A DNA stretch of 64,000 bases, from contig NC_009440.1 in the NCBI RefSeq assembly GCF_000016605.1, forward strand, positions 868,001-932,000. Reading direction: 5' to 3'. This stretch comes from Metallosphaera sedula DSM 5348 (lineage in GTDB: Archaea; Thermoproteota; Thermoprotei_A; Sulfolobales; Sulfolobaceae). Positions 37,788-47,545 of this stretch are shown here, piece after piece. Positions within the stretch are counted from its first letter, which is position 1, and every line of letters starts with the position of its first letter. Below the pieces are notes generated by a model. The model was not told the origin of the DNA and ran no database searches. It was given only the letters and a program-made list of their open reading frames with translations. Position numbers and translations under genes: made by a program.

Positions 37788-39049
37788 CAATAAACACCCA
37801 AGGGATATCTCTTGTTCAAGGTCTTGACTACCTTCGACATTTCAGCCACCTTATCTATTTTACCGTCAATACCCAGTTTAGTGAAGTCCTTCTTCCTCAA
37901 CTTCTTGTTGACCCCCTTACAGATGAGGGCGACAAGCGCTAAATCCCTCTTCATGAATCCAGGGAAAAGCGACTCAACTAAATACTCATAACACGCGGTG
38001 AAGGGATCCTCCCATCCTGACTCCATAAAGACGTGCGAAAGGAATGAGGCCATCCCTGCCAGTTCGCTTCCAGTTATTTTCTCCGTCTCCAGGAAGAGGT
38101 CAAAGGGGGGCCTAACTCCCATGAAACTGGAAAAGGCCTCAAGCCAGTTGTCCCTGAGCTTGGAGAGGGATAACTCTTCTGCCTTCATTACCCTCCCCTC
38201 CCTCATCCCAAACTCCGAGATAGTGAGAGTGGGGGCATCAAACAAGTTCACGAGCTCCTCAATGACTAGGATCGCCGATTTCACGGTGACGGACCTCTCC
38301 TGGCCTATCCCGGGGAGAGCTCCGATCTCCTTCTCGTCCATGGACCAGAAGGTCTTGTTAAGTGACCTAATCTGGGAAGAGGGTACCTGGAAACCGTGCA
38401 CGTGTTTGAACTTGATTCCGCCTATTTTCATGAGGAATCTCCCTATTGACCTAACGTTTCCACCAGAGCCGACCACTGTGGGGGGCAACCAGCTTGGCAA
38501 TGAGTAAAGGTAATTCCTGACCTCTTTCCTTATACTCTCCTGGTTCTTGAAAACCTTGGCTAGCCTAAGGGCACCCAGGGGAAAGTGGTAAACCTGTCCC
38601 ATCTCTCTTCCCCTCACGTAAACTAGTTCCAGTGAACCTCCTCCCAGCTCAAAGATCACGCCATCGGTGAAGGGTAGGGAGTTTATGGATCCTAGGGCTG
38701 CGAGTCTTCCCTCCTCTTCTCCTGGTATGATCCTAATATCGTGACCCAGGGACCTGGAAAGTCTCTTTGCAACTTCCTCGCCGTTCCTGGCAAGTCTGAA
38801 TGCGCTTGTACCTAGGGGGTAAACTTCCTCGATCCCTCTCCTTTCCAGGACAGACCTGAACTTGGATAGCACGTTCTCAGCCTCGGCGATTCTCTCCTCC
38901 TTGATCTCTCCCCCTTCATCTACACCGTCTCCCAGTCGTGTGAAGTCCTTCATGCTTCCTACTGTTCTAAAGGAGTTTTGAGATAACCTCTGGAAAACCG
39001 AAAGCCTAATGGAGTTGTAGCCCAGGTCTATGACTCCAACTTCCTCCAT
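37787..39049 (-). CDS. ppx: Exopolyphosphatase, Ppx/GppA family
   Basis: 420 residues of the ASKHA-fold Ppx/GppA phosphatases, removing terminal phosphate from polyphosphate or pppGpp. Motifs: [14 protein letters not shown] (phosphate-1), [26 protein letters not shown] (phosphate-2) and [14 protein letters not shown]. The C-terminal HD-like helical part (residues about 300-420) has [12 protein letters not shown]. Starts directly after the SixA-like stop with no gap and overlaps tmk downstream. Confidence 0.9.
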   Translation of the reverse strand: MEEVGVIDLGYNSIRLSVFQRLSQNSFRTVGSMKDFTRLGDGVDEGGEIKEERIAEAENVLSKFRSVLERRGIEEVYPLGTSAFRLARNGEEVAKRLSRSLGHDIRIIPGEEEGRLAALGSINSLPFTDGVIFELGGGSLELVYVRGREMGQVYHFPLGALRLAKVFKNQESIRKEVRNYLYSLPSWLPPTVVGSGGNVRSIGRFLMKIGGIKFKHVHGFQVPSSQIRSLNKTFWSMDEKEIGALPGIGQERSVTVKSAILVIEELVNLFDAPTLTISEFGMREGRVMKAEELSLSKLRDNWLEAFSSFMGVRPPFDLFLETEKITGSELAGMASFLSHVFMESGWEDPFTACYEYLVESLFPGFMKRDLALVALICKGVNKKLRKKDFTKLGIDGKIDKVAEMSKVVKTLNKRYPLGVY

Positions 39050-39520
39050 TTAGATCAGCTTCATGACCTTCTGGGTTAGAAGTAACTCCAATTTAGACGT
39101 TTTCTCGGTCGCGTCCACTTCCACTACCGCGAGTCCGCCCCTCTTTATCTCGACTTCCGCCGAAGTGAGGGCCTTCACTAGCTTAGAGAGATGAGGTTCG
39201 TGACCCACGATAAGGATCGTTCCCTGCAATTCCTTGAGTTTCTCTGCTAGGCTCGAGGGATCCTTGTCGGGAAGGAGATCCTCAAGGGTTTCAGCCTTAA
39301 TCTCAAGACCCATCTCGTCAAGTATAACTTCCGCTGACTGAACTGCCCTTAGCATGGGACTGACCATGACCTGATCGGGTTCGTATCCCATTTCCTCTAG
39401 GAAGTTGGCCACTCTCCTCATCTGTTTAACTCCCTTCTTAACTAGCTTTCTATCCTGATCATTTATACCTTCAGTTTGAGGTTCGCTCTCTCCGTGTCTT
39501 ACAATTAGTATGGTAGTCAT
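39050..39520 (-). CDS. sixA: SixA-like histidine phosphatase
   Basis: 156 residues of the histidine phosphatase superfamily: RHGESE (RHG motif, His9), MVSPMLRAVQSAEVIL and a distal catalytic His in LIVGHEPHLSKLV. SixA removes phosphate from phosphohistidine; small archaeal members have broad substrates. The open frame extends upstream to 39976 through unrelated sequence antisense to the next gene, so ATG 39520 is chosen. First gene of the ppx operon; a role in phosphate turnover is inferred. Confidence 0.87.
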   Translation of the reverse strand: MTTILIVRHGESEPQTEGINDQDRKLVKKGVKQMRRVANFLEEMGYEPDQVMVSPMLRAVQSAEVILDEMGLEIKAETLEDLLPDKDPSSLAEKLKELQGTILIVGHEPHLSKLVKALTSAEVEIKRGGLAVVEVDATEKTSKLELLLTQKVMKLI

Positions 39521-39624
39521 GTGAAGATTAGGCCTCTCCTCTATAAAAGCGTTTTTCGTGATGTGGTTTGGAGTATCAAGGTTAGTTAACGCATGAATTA
39601 ATCCCGCTAAACCAGGAGGATTCC

Positions 39625-40014
39625 ATGTTGTATGAGTTGGCCTTTGCGATTCACATGCTGGGATTGATAGGATGGGGAGGCCTAACCACAGGGGCGTATT
39701 ACCTACTGGAGGCGTCAGGAGTGAGGGAGAGGAAAATACTGTTGGGTTATCGCAAGTTGGTTTACGTGGAGTGGGTATCATTGCTAGCCATGACCCTTTC
39801 GGGCCTCTACATGTGGGATAGGTTGGGCATGCCTCCATGGGTCTACCCGGCCTTTGCTCTCTCGCCAGTGATAGCGCTGGGCGAGTACTATCACTGGAGA
39901 CTAACTTACGTAGGGGATATGGATATTTTCCTGAAGAGGATGAGGATCTTGTCGTTGTTCTATACCTTAGTGGCACTGTTCCTGATTTATGACATGGTTT
40001 TCAAACCAGCTTAA
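39625..40014 (+). CDS. Small four-helix membrane protein
   Basis: 129 residues, four spans. An N-terminal AFAIHMLGLIGWGG and EYYHWRLTY keep His residues typical of DUF2269/CopD-like integral proteins; these may bind haem or metal. Divergent from the ppx operon (spacer 104 nt), so regulation may be shared. Related in layout to the protein at 12594. Confidence 0.6.
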   Translation: MLYELAFAIHMLGLIGWGGLTTGAYYLLEASGVRERKILLGYRKLVYVEWVSLLAMTLSGLYMWDRLGMPPWVYPAFALSPVIALGEYYHWRLTYVGDMDIFLKRMRILSLFYTLVALFLIYDMVFKPA

Positions 40015-40144
40015 CTAACTTAGCTCTCTGCAATCTGCCTCTAATCACAAACTAGTTGACGCAATGCAAGGGGTCTTGGTGACCTTGCACGTGTTAGGAA
40101 CTGATATCCACTTCTAGATCTAGGTTCGATCAATGTGACCCTTT

Positions 40145-40951
40145 TCAACTAAGTCTAAGTACCCTCCTGGCGTTATCCCCCATTATTTTCCCACTATTTA
40201 ATTCCTGGTACACCTGCCACGCGTGAACTGCCAGATCCTGACCCCTAAACGCGGGGAAATCGCTCCCATAGAGAACCTTATCCTCTATCTCCAACAATCT
40301 GGGTAACGCCTTTAGGAGATTTCTGGGAGGAATAGACGAAATCTCTAGAAACACGTTAGAGTAATTCCTGGCAAGGTAGAATGCCGTATCATACCATAGG
40401 GGTCTCCCAGCATGAGCTAGGATCAGTGTAACATCAAAGTCCTTCACCACGTCATCCACAAGGATAGGATCGCCATACTTGTTCCTAGCCTTAACCCCAA
40501 TGCTAGTCCCCGTGTGGATCAGGATAGGGAGTTTCTTCTCCTCCGCAAACGAGTAAATGAACTCAAGCCTCCTGTCCCCATCCTCCTCTGGTCTATAGGC
40601 GTTGGGAGAAAAGCCGTGGTGAACTGGGTGTAACTTAATTCCCACAATGCCAAGGGAGTATTGCCTCTCAAGTTCCTGCTCCACGTTACAGGTCACAGGA
40701 TTCACCTCTCCCCACTGATGGAAAAGTTCGCTCCCCTTTCTGATCTCGTAATCAAGATCGAACCCGTCGGAACACTCCTCACTCCAGCAAGGATGAGAGG
40801 GAACTAGAAGTACTTTCTCCACAGTGACGTCCTTGAAGTTGAGCGTGAACTTCGTATCTTCCACGTTTTGAAGGAATTGTCTGCAATGATCCGGAAGTTT
40901 CCTAAGGAAAATATGGTAGTGCACGTGGACGTCAACTACCCGCATGGCCAT
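40145..40951 (-). CDS. Amidohydrolase 2 family metal-dependent hydrolase
   Basis: 268 residues, TIM-barrel hydrolase. Metal ligands in order: VDVHVHYH (HxH near 8-10), KLHPVHHG, LIHTGTS, LAHAGR, and YGSDFPAFRG (Asp). Members include decarboxylases of aromatic acids (ACMSD, gamma-resorcylate decarboxylase) and lactonases. Starts at ATG 40951 or 40945. The substrate is unknown; the aromatic locus lies 7 kb away, so a link is possible but unsupported by operon structure. Confidence 0.82.
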   Translation of the reverse strand: MAMRVVDVHVHYHIFLRKLPDHCRQFLQNVEDTKFTLNFKDVTVEKVLLVPSHPCWSEECSDGFDLDYEIRKGSELFHQWGEVNPVTCNVEQELERQYSLGIVGIKLHPVHHGFSPNAYRPEEDGDRRLEFIYSFAEEKKLPILIHTGTSIGVKARNKYGDPILVDDVVKDFDVTLILAHAGRPLWYDTAFYLARNYSNVFLEISSIPPRNLLKALPRLLEIEDKVLYGSDFPAFRGQDLAVHAWQVYQELNSGKIMGDNARRVLRLS

Positions 40952-41052
40952 AGATAACCCCTGTAACCTAATAAGCTAGTCCTTGACCCTAAAGGAAATT
41001 TGAAACGGAGTTCTGGCTCAGGTCGAGTACTGTTTAACTCCCCGGTTAATGT

Positions 41053-41844
41053 CTACTTATCGAGAATTATTTTAGTATCCAGTGATGGATTGGAAACTAT
41101 TAGCTCTGCTAACCTCCGAACCCTTGGAATTATCGGCATGTTTATCATCTCATCGGCATACTGGAATACCTCTTCAAAAAACGGGATAAGTATTCCCAGG
41201 TTAAAGTTAGTCGCTTTAAGTGCCTTGTCAAGCAGAGACTCAGCGTAAGATTCCATACCAGGTGCAATCATGTTGATGCAGAACCCAATGGCCTTTCCCA
41301 CCGTTGTCTTACTCTCTGCATTGCTAATGTAAGCAAGGGTTTCATCAACTGCTAGTTTGGAGTTATTGGATACATAGATTCTCCTCACCGGCATGTTGGG
41401 GTAGTTCTTCAGGTACTCCGTTGTCTCTAACCTCACCATATCGTGGTCAAAGGTGATGAGACTCGCATTATCAACTATTACGTAGTCATGCGGATAGGAT
41501 TTCAGGACATTGGTATAAAGATTGGAGAATCTCGTCCTGAGTTCGGGCTCATTCATTACCCGTTTAACGTCGCTATCATATCTGGGACCATCTCCCGTGA
41601 TCTTGACAACGGTGATGAACCCCTTCTTGAACTTGAAATGTTCAAAGAACCTCGATTCAACTCCATCAACCACGCTACTTAATAGGCCCAGGTCCTCAAT
41701 ACCAGCCAGCCTAGAGGAGTATCCCACGTTATCCCTATCAAGAAGCAAAACTCTAAAACCCCTCTCTGCTAAAGCCAAGGATAAATTCATGGAAATGGTC
41801 GATTTGCCTACTCCTCCTTTGGCGCTCTGAATGGATACTCTCAA
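41053..41844 (-). CDS. ParA/MinD-like ATPase (paralog C)
   Basis: 263 residues, MRVSIQSAKGGVGKST at the start. Walker A is canonical deviant KGGVGKST; Walker B-like YVIVDNAS. It shares GYSSRLAGIEDLGL, GDGPRY, FCINMIAPG and IPFFEEVFQYAD with paralogs A and B but is clearly more distant. It stands alone with no operon partner. The three form a local family with the same unusual Asp-Asn after the Walker B strand. Confidence 0.8.
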   Translation of the reverse strand: MRVSIQSAKGGVGKSTISMNLSLALAERGFRVLLLDRDNVGYSSRLAGIEDLGLLSSVVDGVESRFFEHFKFKKGFITVVKITGDGPRYDSDVKRVMNEPELRTRFSNLYTNVLKSYPHDYVIVDNASLITFDHDMVRLETTEYLKNYPNMPVRRIYVSNNSKLAVDETLAYISNAESKTTVGKAIGFCINMIAPGMESYAESLLDKALKATNFNLGILIPFFEEVFQYADEMINMPIIPRVRRLAELIVSNPSLDTKIILDK

Positions 41845-42227
41845 TTTCAGACAGTATTACCATTAGAAAGATTACATATAAAGTTATCATTAGCTAGAAA
41901 TTTGCATTCAAACTCCTTCCACTCGAGTTCGCATGTAAAGCTGATGTAAAATCTAAACGTATTCGTAATTTCAATCTTATATTTCAAGGTTTACTAGGAT
42001 TGAACTTCCTTACTAGCGCTTCTAGATTAGTACCAAATTAAATATGTCTCAGGGATATTTATCTTAAAAGAATTACGAACTATTGATATTACAGTTTCGT
42101 AGTTCAAAACACTAAAAGGTTACACTAGGGTTATAAAACCCAAATTAAGGCCTGATTAATTTGTTGATATTATAGTTAGATTTCACAAGGTGCGAGATAT
42201 CAACAGGAACCCATTCTCAGGGTAATA
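41845..42227. other. 383-nt AT-rich spacer
   Basis: No open frame of note. The ParA paralog C promoter should be near 41860-41885 on the minus strand (AT-rich TTATATG...). Nothing else recognised. Confidence 0.35.
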
Positions 42228-42461
42228 ATGCGAGGAAGATTAGGTACCTCCGCATTTTCCTTAGGTTCCGGATCGGTTTTCAGAATATCTGCCCTGAGAG
42301 GTGGTGTTTACTTCGCTGAGTTCAGCACAACTGAGAATGGGGCTATATCCGTGTTACTTCACGAGAAAGGGTATAAGACCGTATACGCGGATTCTGGCCT
42401 CATATGGTACGGTGAGCCTCCGGAAGACTTAGCCTCATATTTTACTCAACGAATCAGATAG
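42228..42461 (+). CDS. Small hypothetical protein
   Basis: 77 residues, soluble, starting ATG 42228 and ending DLASYFTQRIR. A beta-rich middle (VYFAEFSTTENGAISVLLHEK) followed by a helix. No family recognised. Moderately convincing as a gene because codon use resembles neighbours and the frame is clean. Could be a stand-alone regulator subunit. Confidence 0.4.
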   Translation: MRGRLGTSAFSLGSGSVFRISALRGGVYFAEFSTTENGAISVLLHEKGYKTVYADSGLIWYGEPPEDLASYFTQRIR

Positions 42462-42671
42462 AGTTTTGGATATTGTTAGTTAATTGGCAGATTATTGAGA
42501 AGTAATTTGGTATTGTTTTTGACTATCATTCAGGCTTCCTTTACTGGTTAAAGGAGGGAACAATTAGTCTCATGGAATTTTTAACCCCGTGATGTACTAG
42601 ATACTACAGGTTCGCGTAATTCCAGTTCATTATGAACATTTCTTTAAAATTGAGATTCACGAAAGAATATT

Positions 42672-43547
42672 ATGCCCATATGTCCCGCATGTGAGATTAA
42701 ACTTGAGTCTTGGGGGTCAGTCTCCAGTCATATGATTCAACAGGCTAGCAGGAGCGATCCGGGACACGTAATGTGGTTAAACAGGAACCTGTCGTTACGC
42801 GAGATGCCACAGGAGGAACTAGCGAAGAGACTTGAAACCTTCTTCTCGGGAGAGTTAAGGTCCTGGATAATCTCTAGATTTATTGAAAAGTTTTATGGTG
42901 ATAAACCACACCCCTTCATGATAGCCATGCAGAACCCGATCAGGGAAGTCCTTCTGGGTTACGTCTTGGAGCATCAGCACTTCCTAGTTAACTGGGTTAG
43001 GGTTCTCTCCAAGATTGTGTACGAGACCGACCAGGTAGACGTGATAAGATTCGAGTTGGAGAACATTACCACGGAGTTCGTAGGCACGGAGAGTTCTCCC
43101 TCACACTACGAGCTTCTCCTTAGAATGGGGGAGAGCATGGGGATGAAGAGGGAGGAAATCCTGTCTACACCGCCCCTCAAGGGGACAGTTGAGGCAATTA
43201 ACACGTGGAGAAAGTTGTCACAGAGGAACTGGGTTGAGGTTATGGCTGCAATGCATAGCTTAGAGCTAGTGGCGGACAAGAACCTTAGAAGGTATGGAGC
43301 AAAGATCCACTATTTTAACGAGAAGATTCTGGACTCAAACGATTTCCCAGAGGCGGTCAAGAACTTCCTTATGGAGGGTTATGAGGCAGACCAGTATCAC
43401 GCAGAAGAGGCCCTGGATCTGGTGGAAAGGTACGCTGTTGATCAAGAGAGAGTGAAAGTAACCGTCCTGAAGTCATTTGATACTTTCTCCAAGTATCTAC
43501 TCTCTAGGTTGGAGAGAGCCTTGTTGCTATCTGGGGTGATAGCGTGA
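42672..43547 (+). CDS. Haem-oxygenase-fold (TenA/PqqC-like) protein
   Basis: 291 residues. N-terminal CPAC with a later SSH and DPGH suggests a zinc finger (residues 4-36), unusual for this fold. The helical core keeps likely iron-binding residues: [10 protein letters not shown] near 98, SSPSHYELL near 139, [10 protein letters not shown] near 192 and [12 protein letters not shown] near 239. Diiron haem-oxygenase-like enzymes (HDO group) use this pattern for oxidative chemistry. Overlaps the Ta0938-like gene, so the pair is probably one unit. Exact chemistry unknown. Confidence 0.65.
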   Translation: MPICPACEIKLESWGSVSSHMIQQASRSDPGHVMWLNRNLSLREMPQEELAKRLETFFSGELRSWIISRFIEKFYGDKPHPFMIAMQNPIREVLLGYVLEHQHFLVNWVRVLSKIVYETDQVDVIRFELENITTEFVGTESSPSHYELLLRMGESMGMKREEILSTPPLKGTVEAINTWRKLSQRNWVEVMAAMHSLELVADKNLRRYGAKIHYFNEKILDSNDFPEAVKNFLMEGYEADQYHAEEALDLVERYAVDQERVKVTVLKSFDTFSKYLLSRLERALLLSGVIA

Positions 43548-43870
43548 AGATAGTGGTAAATGGGGAGGAGGCTGGAACCAAGGAGAAGGGATGTGCCCTG
43601 TGCGGGGCAACCTGGGGAGGATGGTATGAGGACGTGGACGGTGAGAGGCTTTTCTTCTGTTGTGACGTATGCGCAAGGGAATTCCTCAACATGCTGAACA
43701 GGGTGAAGGAGATCACCGGTTGGGGGAAGGTAGACGAGCTAATCATTAACGGAGATTACTATAGGGGTAGGAACTGTGAGGCAAAATCCGAGGGAAAATC
43801 CCTTAGCTTTTACGTGAAGTTCGGCGAGGATGCCGAGATTACAACGTTCATAATAAAGGGGAATCATTGA
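43544..43870 (+). CDS. Ta0938-like zinc protein
   Basis: 108 residues from GTG 43544, overlapping the upstream stop. Zinc motif CALC near 17-20 and CCDVC near 44-48 followed by AREFLNML, with a C-terminal beta domain ([18 protein letters not shown]). This matches the Ta0938 family from Thermoplasma and Sulfolobales, whose function is unknown. Partner of the haem-oxygenase-fold enzyme. Confidence 0.72.
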   Translation: MKIVVNGEEAGTKEKGCALCGATWGGWYEDVDGERLFFCCDVCAREFLNMLNRVKEITGWGKVDELIINGDYYRGRNCEAKSEGKSLSFYVKFGEDAEITTFIIKGNH

Positions 43871-45633
43871 CCTTCCTCGTCAGGAGCAACTGACTTGGCT
43901 TCAGCAAGTTCATTGAGTGCCAGTATCAAGTTAGATTGGGCAAAGGCCTGCGGGAAATTCCCCGTGAACACTTTCCTCTTAGGATCTATGTGCTCTCCCA
44001 CGAGGTATGTACCGCGAGTGGCCTCTAGGATACCCAATATGATCCTCTCAGCGTCCTCAATCCTCACCAGCTTTATGTAAACCCTAGCTAACCAAAGGCT
44101 AGCCAGCGTGAAGGGGTACTTTGCCTCCCCCAGAAAGTCCCTCCTATACCTTTTGGCCTGGCCGTCAACTACCAGGGTGTTCTCTATCTCCCTTAAGGTG
44201 TTCAGAAAGGTTGGATCGTCTGGTTCAACAAATCCGTAAAGCGGTAGGGTAAGTAATGCGGAGTCGACCTCATTGCTTCCAGGCCTCTTTACGAACTTCC
44301 CATCATTTACGCAGTTCTCCGTTATCCACTCCCTGATCTCATGTCTAGTATCTTTCCATCTGTTCTCCTTATCCACCACCTTCACTAGCTTTCCTGCCCT
44401 CTCCAGAGCTACCCACATCATAACCTTTGAGTGGGTATAGTGCGCCTGAACTCCCCTCTCCTCCCATATTCCTACGTCCTGAAGCTTCCAGTTCTCAGAT
44501 ACCCAATCAGCAATGTACTCTATTACGTCCAGATGTCCCCTCACGTAGGAGGAGTCCCCCGTGGCCACGTAGTACTTGTAAAGTGCATCCATGAAAAATC
44601 CCTCTAGATCTAGCTGAAGCTGAGCTGCCGCCGCGTTTCCGACCCTCACGGGCCTGGAGTTCATGAAACCAGAGAGCCAGGGGATCTCCACCTCCCTTGG
44701 GGGAACCGAACCGTCTATGGAATAGAGTGGGTAGAGGAACGGCTTCGTCGTGAACGACACCATCCTAGATAGGAACTCTATGATTCTCCTGGCGTCCATT
44801 GTGTGCCCAGCAGAGATGAGACCCTCAGCCACAATCGAGGAGTCCCTAACCCAGGCGAAGCGGTAGTCCCAGTTCCTCACACCGCCCTCTATCTCAGGAA
44901 GCGAAGTTGTGGGTGCAGCAACTATTGCCCCCGTGGGGTTATACATTAATCCCAAAAGCATACCTACAGACGTTTCATAGGCCGTTAGAAGGTCCTCTCC
45001 CTTAAATCCCGGTATCTCCATACGAGAGATCCTACCCCTTCCCTTCCCCCTCCTAATCAGGTTTCTCCAGTAATTTATGGTCCTCTCTACCCCAGTCTCC
45101 ACATCGAATTTGAGCTCCTTCCCAAATATGCCGAACCTCTCATCACTGAAATGACCAAGGAAGGCATATCCTTCTCCTGATACCACCCACCCCCTGCTAG
45201 TTTCTTGAATTGAGGGAAAGATGAGATGTAGTTCCAGGAATTCCGAGTTCTCAGGGTTAGCTAACTTGTAAATTCCCTTACTTAACCTGTAAACCTTAGC
45301 CCTTACTTTCCCGTAGTTGAACGTTGCATCAGCCCAGATCTCCAGGGGAGTCCTTGCATTGATTTTCCTAACTAGAGAGTGCTCTCCCCTTAGGAGGAGG
45401 TCAATCACCTCTGTTCCGTCCCTCAGAACAGTTTTCAATATGTTAGGAACTAGGTACTCCTGAGTTGCCACTTCCCCTGATATACCGAAGGAACCAGCCT
45501 TCTCGTCGAGAATCTTCGCGAAGACAGGGGAGGAATCGTATCTGGGAAAGGTCAACCATACGACCTCAGTTCCAGTTATAAGGGCCCCTGTGAATTCGTT
45601 GTTGAGGCAGAACAATCTTGAAGAGAAGTCCAT
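43864..45633 (-). CDS. GH15 glucoamylase/trehalase
   Basis: 589 residues of glycoside hydrolase family 15. The N-terminal beta domain (FTGALITGTEVVWLTFPRYD) is followed by an (alpha/alpha)6 barrel with NWDYRFAWVRDSS near 256, FEG-type FFMDALYKYY near 345, the likely catalytic IWEERGVQAHYTHSKVMMW near 393-411 (Glu pair) and LWLARVYI near 530. In Sulfolobales such proteins include trehalases, consistent with the trehalose theme of the nearby treZ remnant. Substrate (glucan or trehalose) cannot be fixed by eye. Convergent with Ta0938 gene, overlap 7 nt. Confidence 0.88.
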   Translation of the reverse strand: MDFSSRLFCLNNEFTGALITGTEVVWLTFPRYDSSPVFAKILDEKAGSFGISGEVATQEYLVPNILKTVLRDGTEVIDLLLRGEHSLVRKINARTPLEIWADATFNYGKVRAKVYRLSKGIYKLANPENSEFLELHLIFPSIQETSRGWVVSGEGYAFLGHFSDERFGIFGKELKFDVETGVERTINYWRNLIRRGKGRGRISRMEIPGFKGEDLLTAYETSVGMLLGLMYNPTGAIVAAPTTSLPEIEGGVRNWDYRFAWVRDSSIVAEGLISAGHTMDARRIIEFLSRMVSFTTKPFLYPLYSIDGSVPPREVEIPWLSGFMNSRPVRVGNAAAAQLQLDLEGFFMDALYKYYVATGDSSYVRGHLDVIEYIADWVSENWKLQDVGIWEERGVQAHYTHSKVMMWVALERAGKLVKVVDKENRWKDTRHEIREWITENCVNDGKFVKRPGSNEVDSALLTLPLYGFVEPDDPTFLNTLREIENTLVVDGQAKRYRRDFLGEAKYPFTLASLWLARVYIKLVRIEDAERIILGILEATRGTYLVGEHIDPKRKVFTGNFPQAFAQSNLILALNELAEAKSVAPDEEGQ

Positions 45634-45809
45634 GAATCTCTGGTCCAGGCGATGTAATTAAACTCTTGCATACCTGGGAAATTGGCAATACGATTTCCAA
45701 AGACGAGAACTATCATAAATGAGGGTCATCCCCAGATCCAAGCAGGTTGTCTCGCAAATTACTAAGTAATTTCGACAAAACTTAATAAGATCGCTATCAA
45801 GTTATATTT

Positions 45810-46643
45810 ATGGCATCACCACAGGAAGTGAATGGAATTTCCAGGCTTAGGGGTGGAATAGCCTTTGAGTTTTTAGCAGCAATCCTGTTGATTCTAGGCA
45901 TCGTCTTTTTTGCAGGAGGTATAGCTGGAGTTATTGTGGGTGTAATTATACTGGTGATAGCGATAGCCGTGGCAATTATAGCTCTAGTCAGGCTATACGG
46001 AGGATTCTCAGCCTTAGAGCCCTTCGTTCCCAACATGGTGCTTGGAAGGATTGGGGTTATTTTGTCGATCATACCATATCTTAATTTCATAGGTTACATC
46101 CTCATAGGAATAGCACTTTATTTCATAGGCGAGAGGTATAATAATGGTACCCTGAAAACTGGAGGAATAATCACCGCCATACCCTTCATAAACTTCATCG
46201 GCTTAATTATATCCTACATAGGACTAGGATCTATTAATTTCTCTGCGGTACCGCAACCCAGCTATCAACCAGGGTATGGACAAGGGCCAGGTTATCAACC
46301 TGGGTATGGACAAGGAACTGGGGTAGGACAAGGATATGGTCCTTCACAACAGGGTCAGCCAGTATCTGTTTACCAAGTGGGTCAAGGTACACTTAAGTAT
46401 AACACAGCTAACTTCACCCTTTACTCCTCCGGTCAGGTTAGGATTACTGGTGCTTCACTCGAGGGCGTTGACACGTATGCGGTTAGTATCAATCCCATGT
46501 TCTTGAGTCCTGGGAATAACAACGTCTCCGTAAACTTTTCCTCTCTCCCCCAGACCATGATTCCTGGAGGGGTCTACAGGATTAAGGTGAATCTAGACAA
46601 CAATACTTCAGTCTATGTATCTGTAATCTACTCACAGCAGTAA
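45810..46643 (+). CDS. DUF973-like membrane protein
   Basis: 277 residues: four or more spans in residues 20-145, then a Tyr/Gln/Pro/Gly linker with near-repeats of QPGYGQG (about 153-180) and an extracellular-looking beta domain (SVYQVGQGTLKYNT...VSVIYSQQ). The N-terminal half is the DUF973 type, widespread in Sulfolobales. Role unknown. TATA-like TTATATTTA lies unusually close to the ATG at 45810; the promoter proper may be CTTAATAAG upstream at 45781. Confidence 0.72.
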   Translation: MASPQEVNGISRLRGGIAFEFLAAILLILGIVFFAGGIAGVIVGVIILVIAIAVAIIALVRLYGGFSALEPFVPNMVLGRIGVILSIIPYLNFIGYILIGIALYFIGERYNNGTLKTGGIITAIPFINFIGLIISYIGLGSINFSAVPQPSYQPGYGQGPGYQPGYGQGTGVGQGYGPSQQGQPVSVYQVGQGTLKYNTANFTLYSSGQVRITGASLEGVDTYAVSINPMFLSPGNNNVSVNFSSLPQTMIPGGVYRIKVNLDNNTSVYVSVIYSQQ

Positions 46644-46681
46644 CAAACACAATGATAAACAAAAGGTCAAGAAAAAGCTTT

Positions 46682-47485
46682 TTACGCTACCCTTTCTAGC
46701 TGTCCTCTTACCTTGTCTAGGAGGACAGTCTTCGTTACCCTGAAGTAAAGGGTGTAGTAGTACCCACCATACACCTGATCCACGGATAGGACGTTAACCT
46801 CGTCGTTTACGTAACCTCCTAACTCTACCTCCGCAGTTCCCTTCCAGATTTCGCCATATCTACTCTCGTCCCTTAGCCTGCTTACAATCTCATACACGTC
46901 GTCTTCCCCTTCACCTCTTGAGGCAAATCTCCTCACATTTATGAAGGGTCCGAAGTTCTTCAGGGGAAGAGAGTCAGTCTTCTCCTCAAGTTCTACCCTC
47001 AATCTCAGCATCACTCCTCCTCCCCTCGTAACGTAACCTCCCATCTTGAGGCCGGTCTCAGGTCTGTTGTACTTGGGCAGAAGGGGGTGGAGTTTCGTCA
47101 TCCTGATGTTTGCAATCTTCTTGGGGTAGCCATCTAGCCAGCCTCTGACCAAGGCCCAATCCTTGTCTACCCACATGTAGGGGAAATACAGGTAGTTCTT
47201 TCCCTTGTACTCTACCTTCAGTCCTATTGCGCCCTCCATGTACTGAACCAGATCCGGCTCCTGGTACATATAATCCCAGTTCGACTCTGCCGTCGAAACA
47301 AATTCTGCTATGTACACCCATCCCTCTCCATCCGTCTTCATGAACTCTGGGATGATCTGTTCTGCCCCACTGAACTTTACGTGAGATGCTATGTACGTCA
47401 CGCCGTAATACCAGGGTGGTGGGAAAACTGTTTGCGATCTGCCCGTCCTGGTTATGGGCATTGTGAAATCCTTTTCGCTGGACAT
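46682..47485 (-). CDS. Acetoacetate decarboxylase-like enzyme
   Basis: 267 residues of the ADC family, Schiff-base enzymes that decarboxylate or act as aldolase/dehydratases on oxo acids. N-terminal [20 protein letters not shown], a central [17 protein letters not shown] and [12 protein letters not shown], where one Lys (GYPKK) is the presumed Schiff-base residue. It has its own promoter (minus-strand TTTTAAAA near 47508). Lies after the HTH_10 regulator and beside the aromatic operon, so it may process a ring-cleavage product. That link is inference. Confidence 0.75.
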   Translation of the reverse strand: MSSEKDFTMPITRTGRSQTVFPPPWYYGVTYIASHVKFSGAEQIIPEFMKTDGEGWVYIAEFVSTAESNWDYMYQEPDLVQYMEGAIGLKVEYKGKNYLYFPYMWVDKDWALVRGWLDGYPKKIANIRMTKLHPLLPKYNRPETGLKMGGYVTRGGGVMLRLRVELEEKTDSLPLKNFGPFINVRRFASRGEGEDDVYEIVSRLRDESRYGEIWKGTAEVELGGYVNDEVNVLSVDQVYGGYYYTLYFRVTKTVLLDKVRGQLERVA

Positions 47486-47545
47486 GGAGGCAACTTGCTC
47501 CCTCCATTTTTAAAACATATCTCTAACAAGTTTCACGCTATCAAC

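Noticed and set aside
39521-39976. Open frame extending the SixA-like protein by about 150 residues upstream
   Set aside because: The added sequence is Pro/Arg/Thr-rich, antisense to the membrane protein at 39625, and SixA proteins begin at the MTTILIVRHG start.
40015-40144. Possible tRNA or small RNA in this spacer
   Set aside because: No cloverleaf arms or TTC-like loop found. I found no tRNA, rRNA or CRISPR repeats anywhere in the window.
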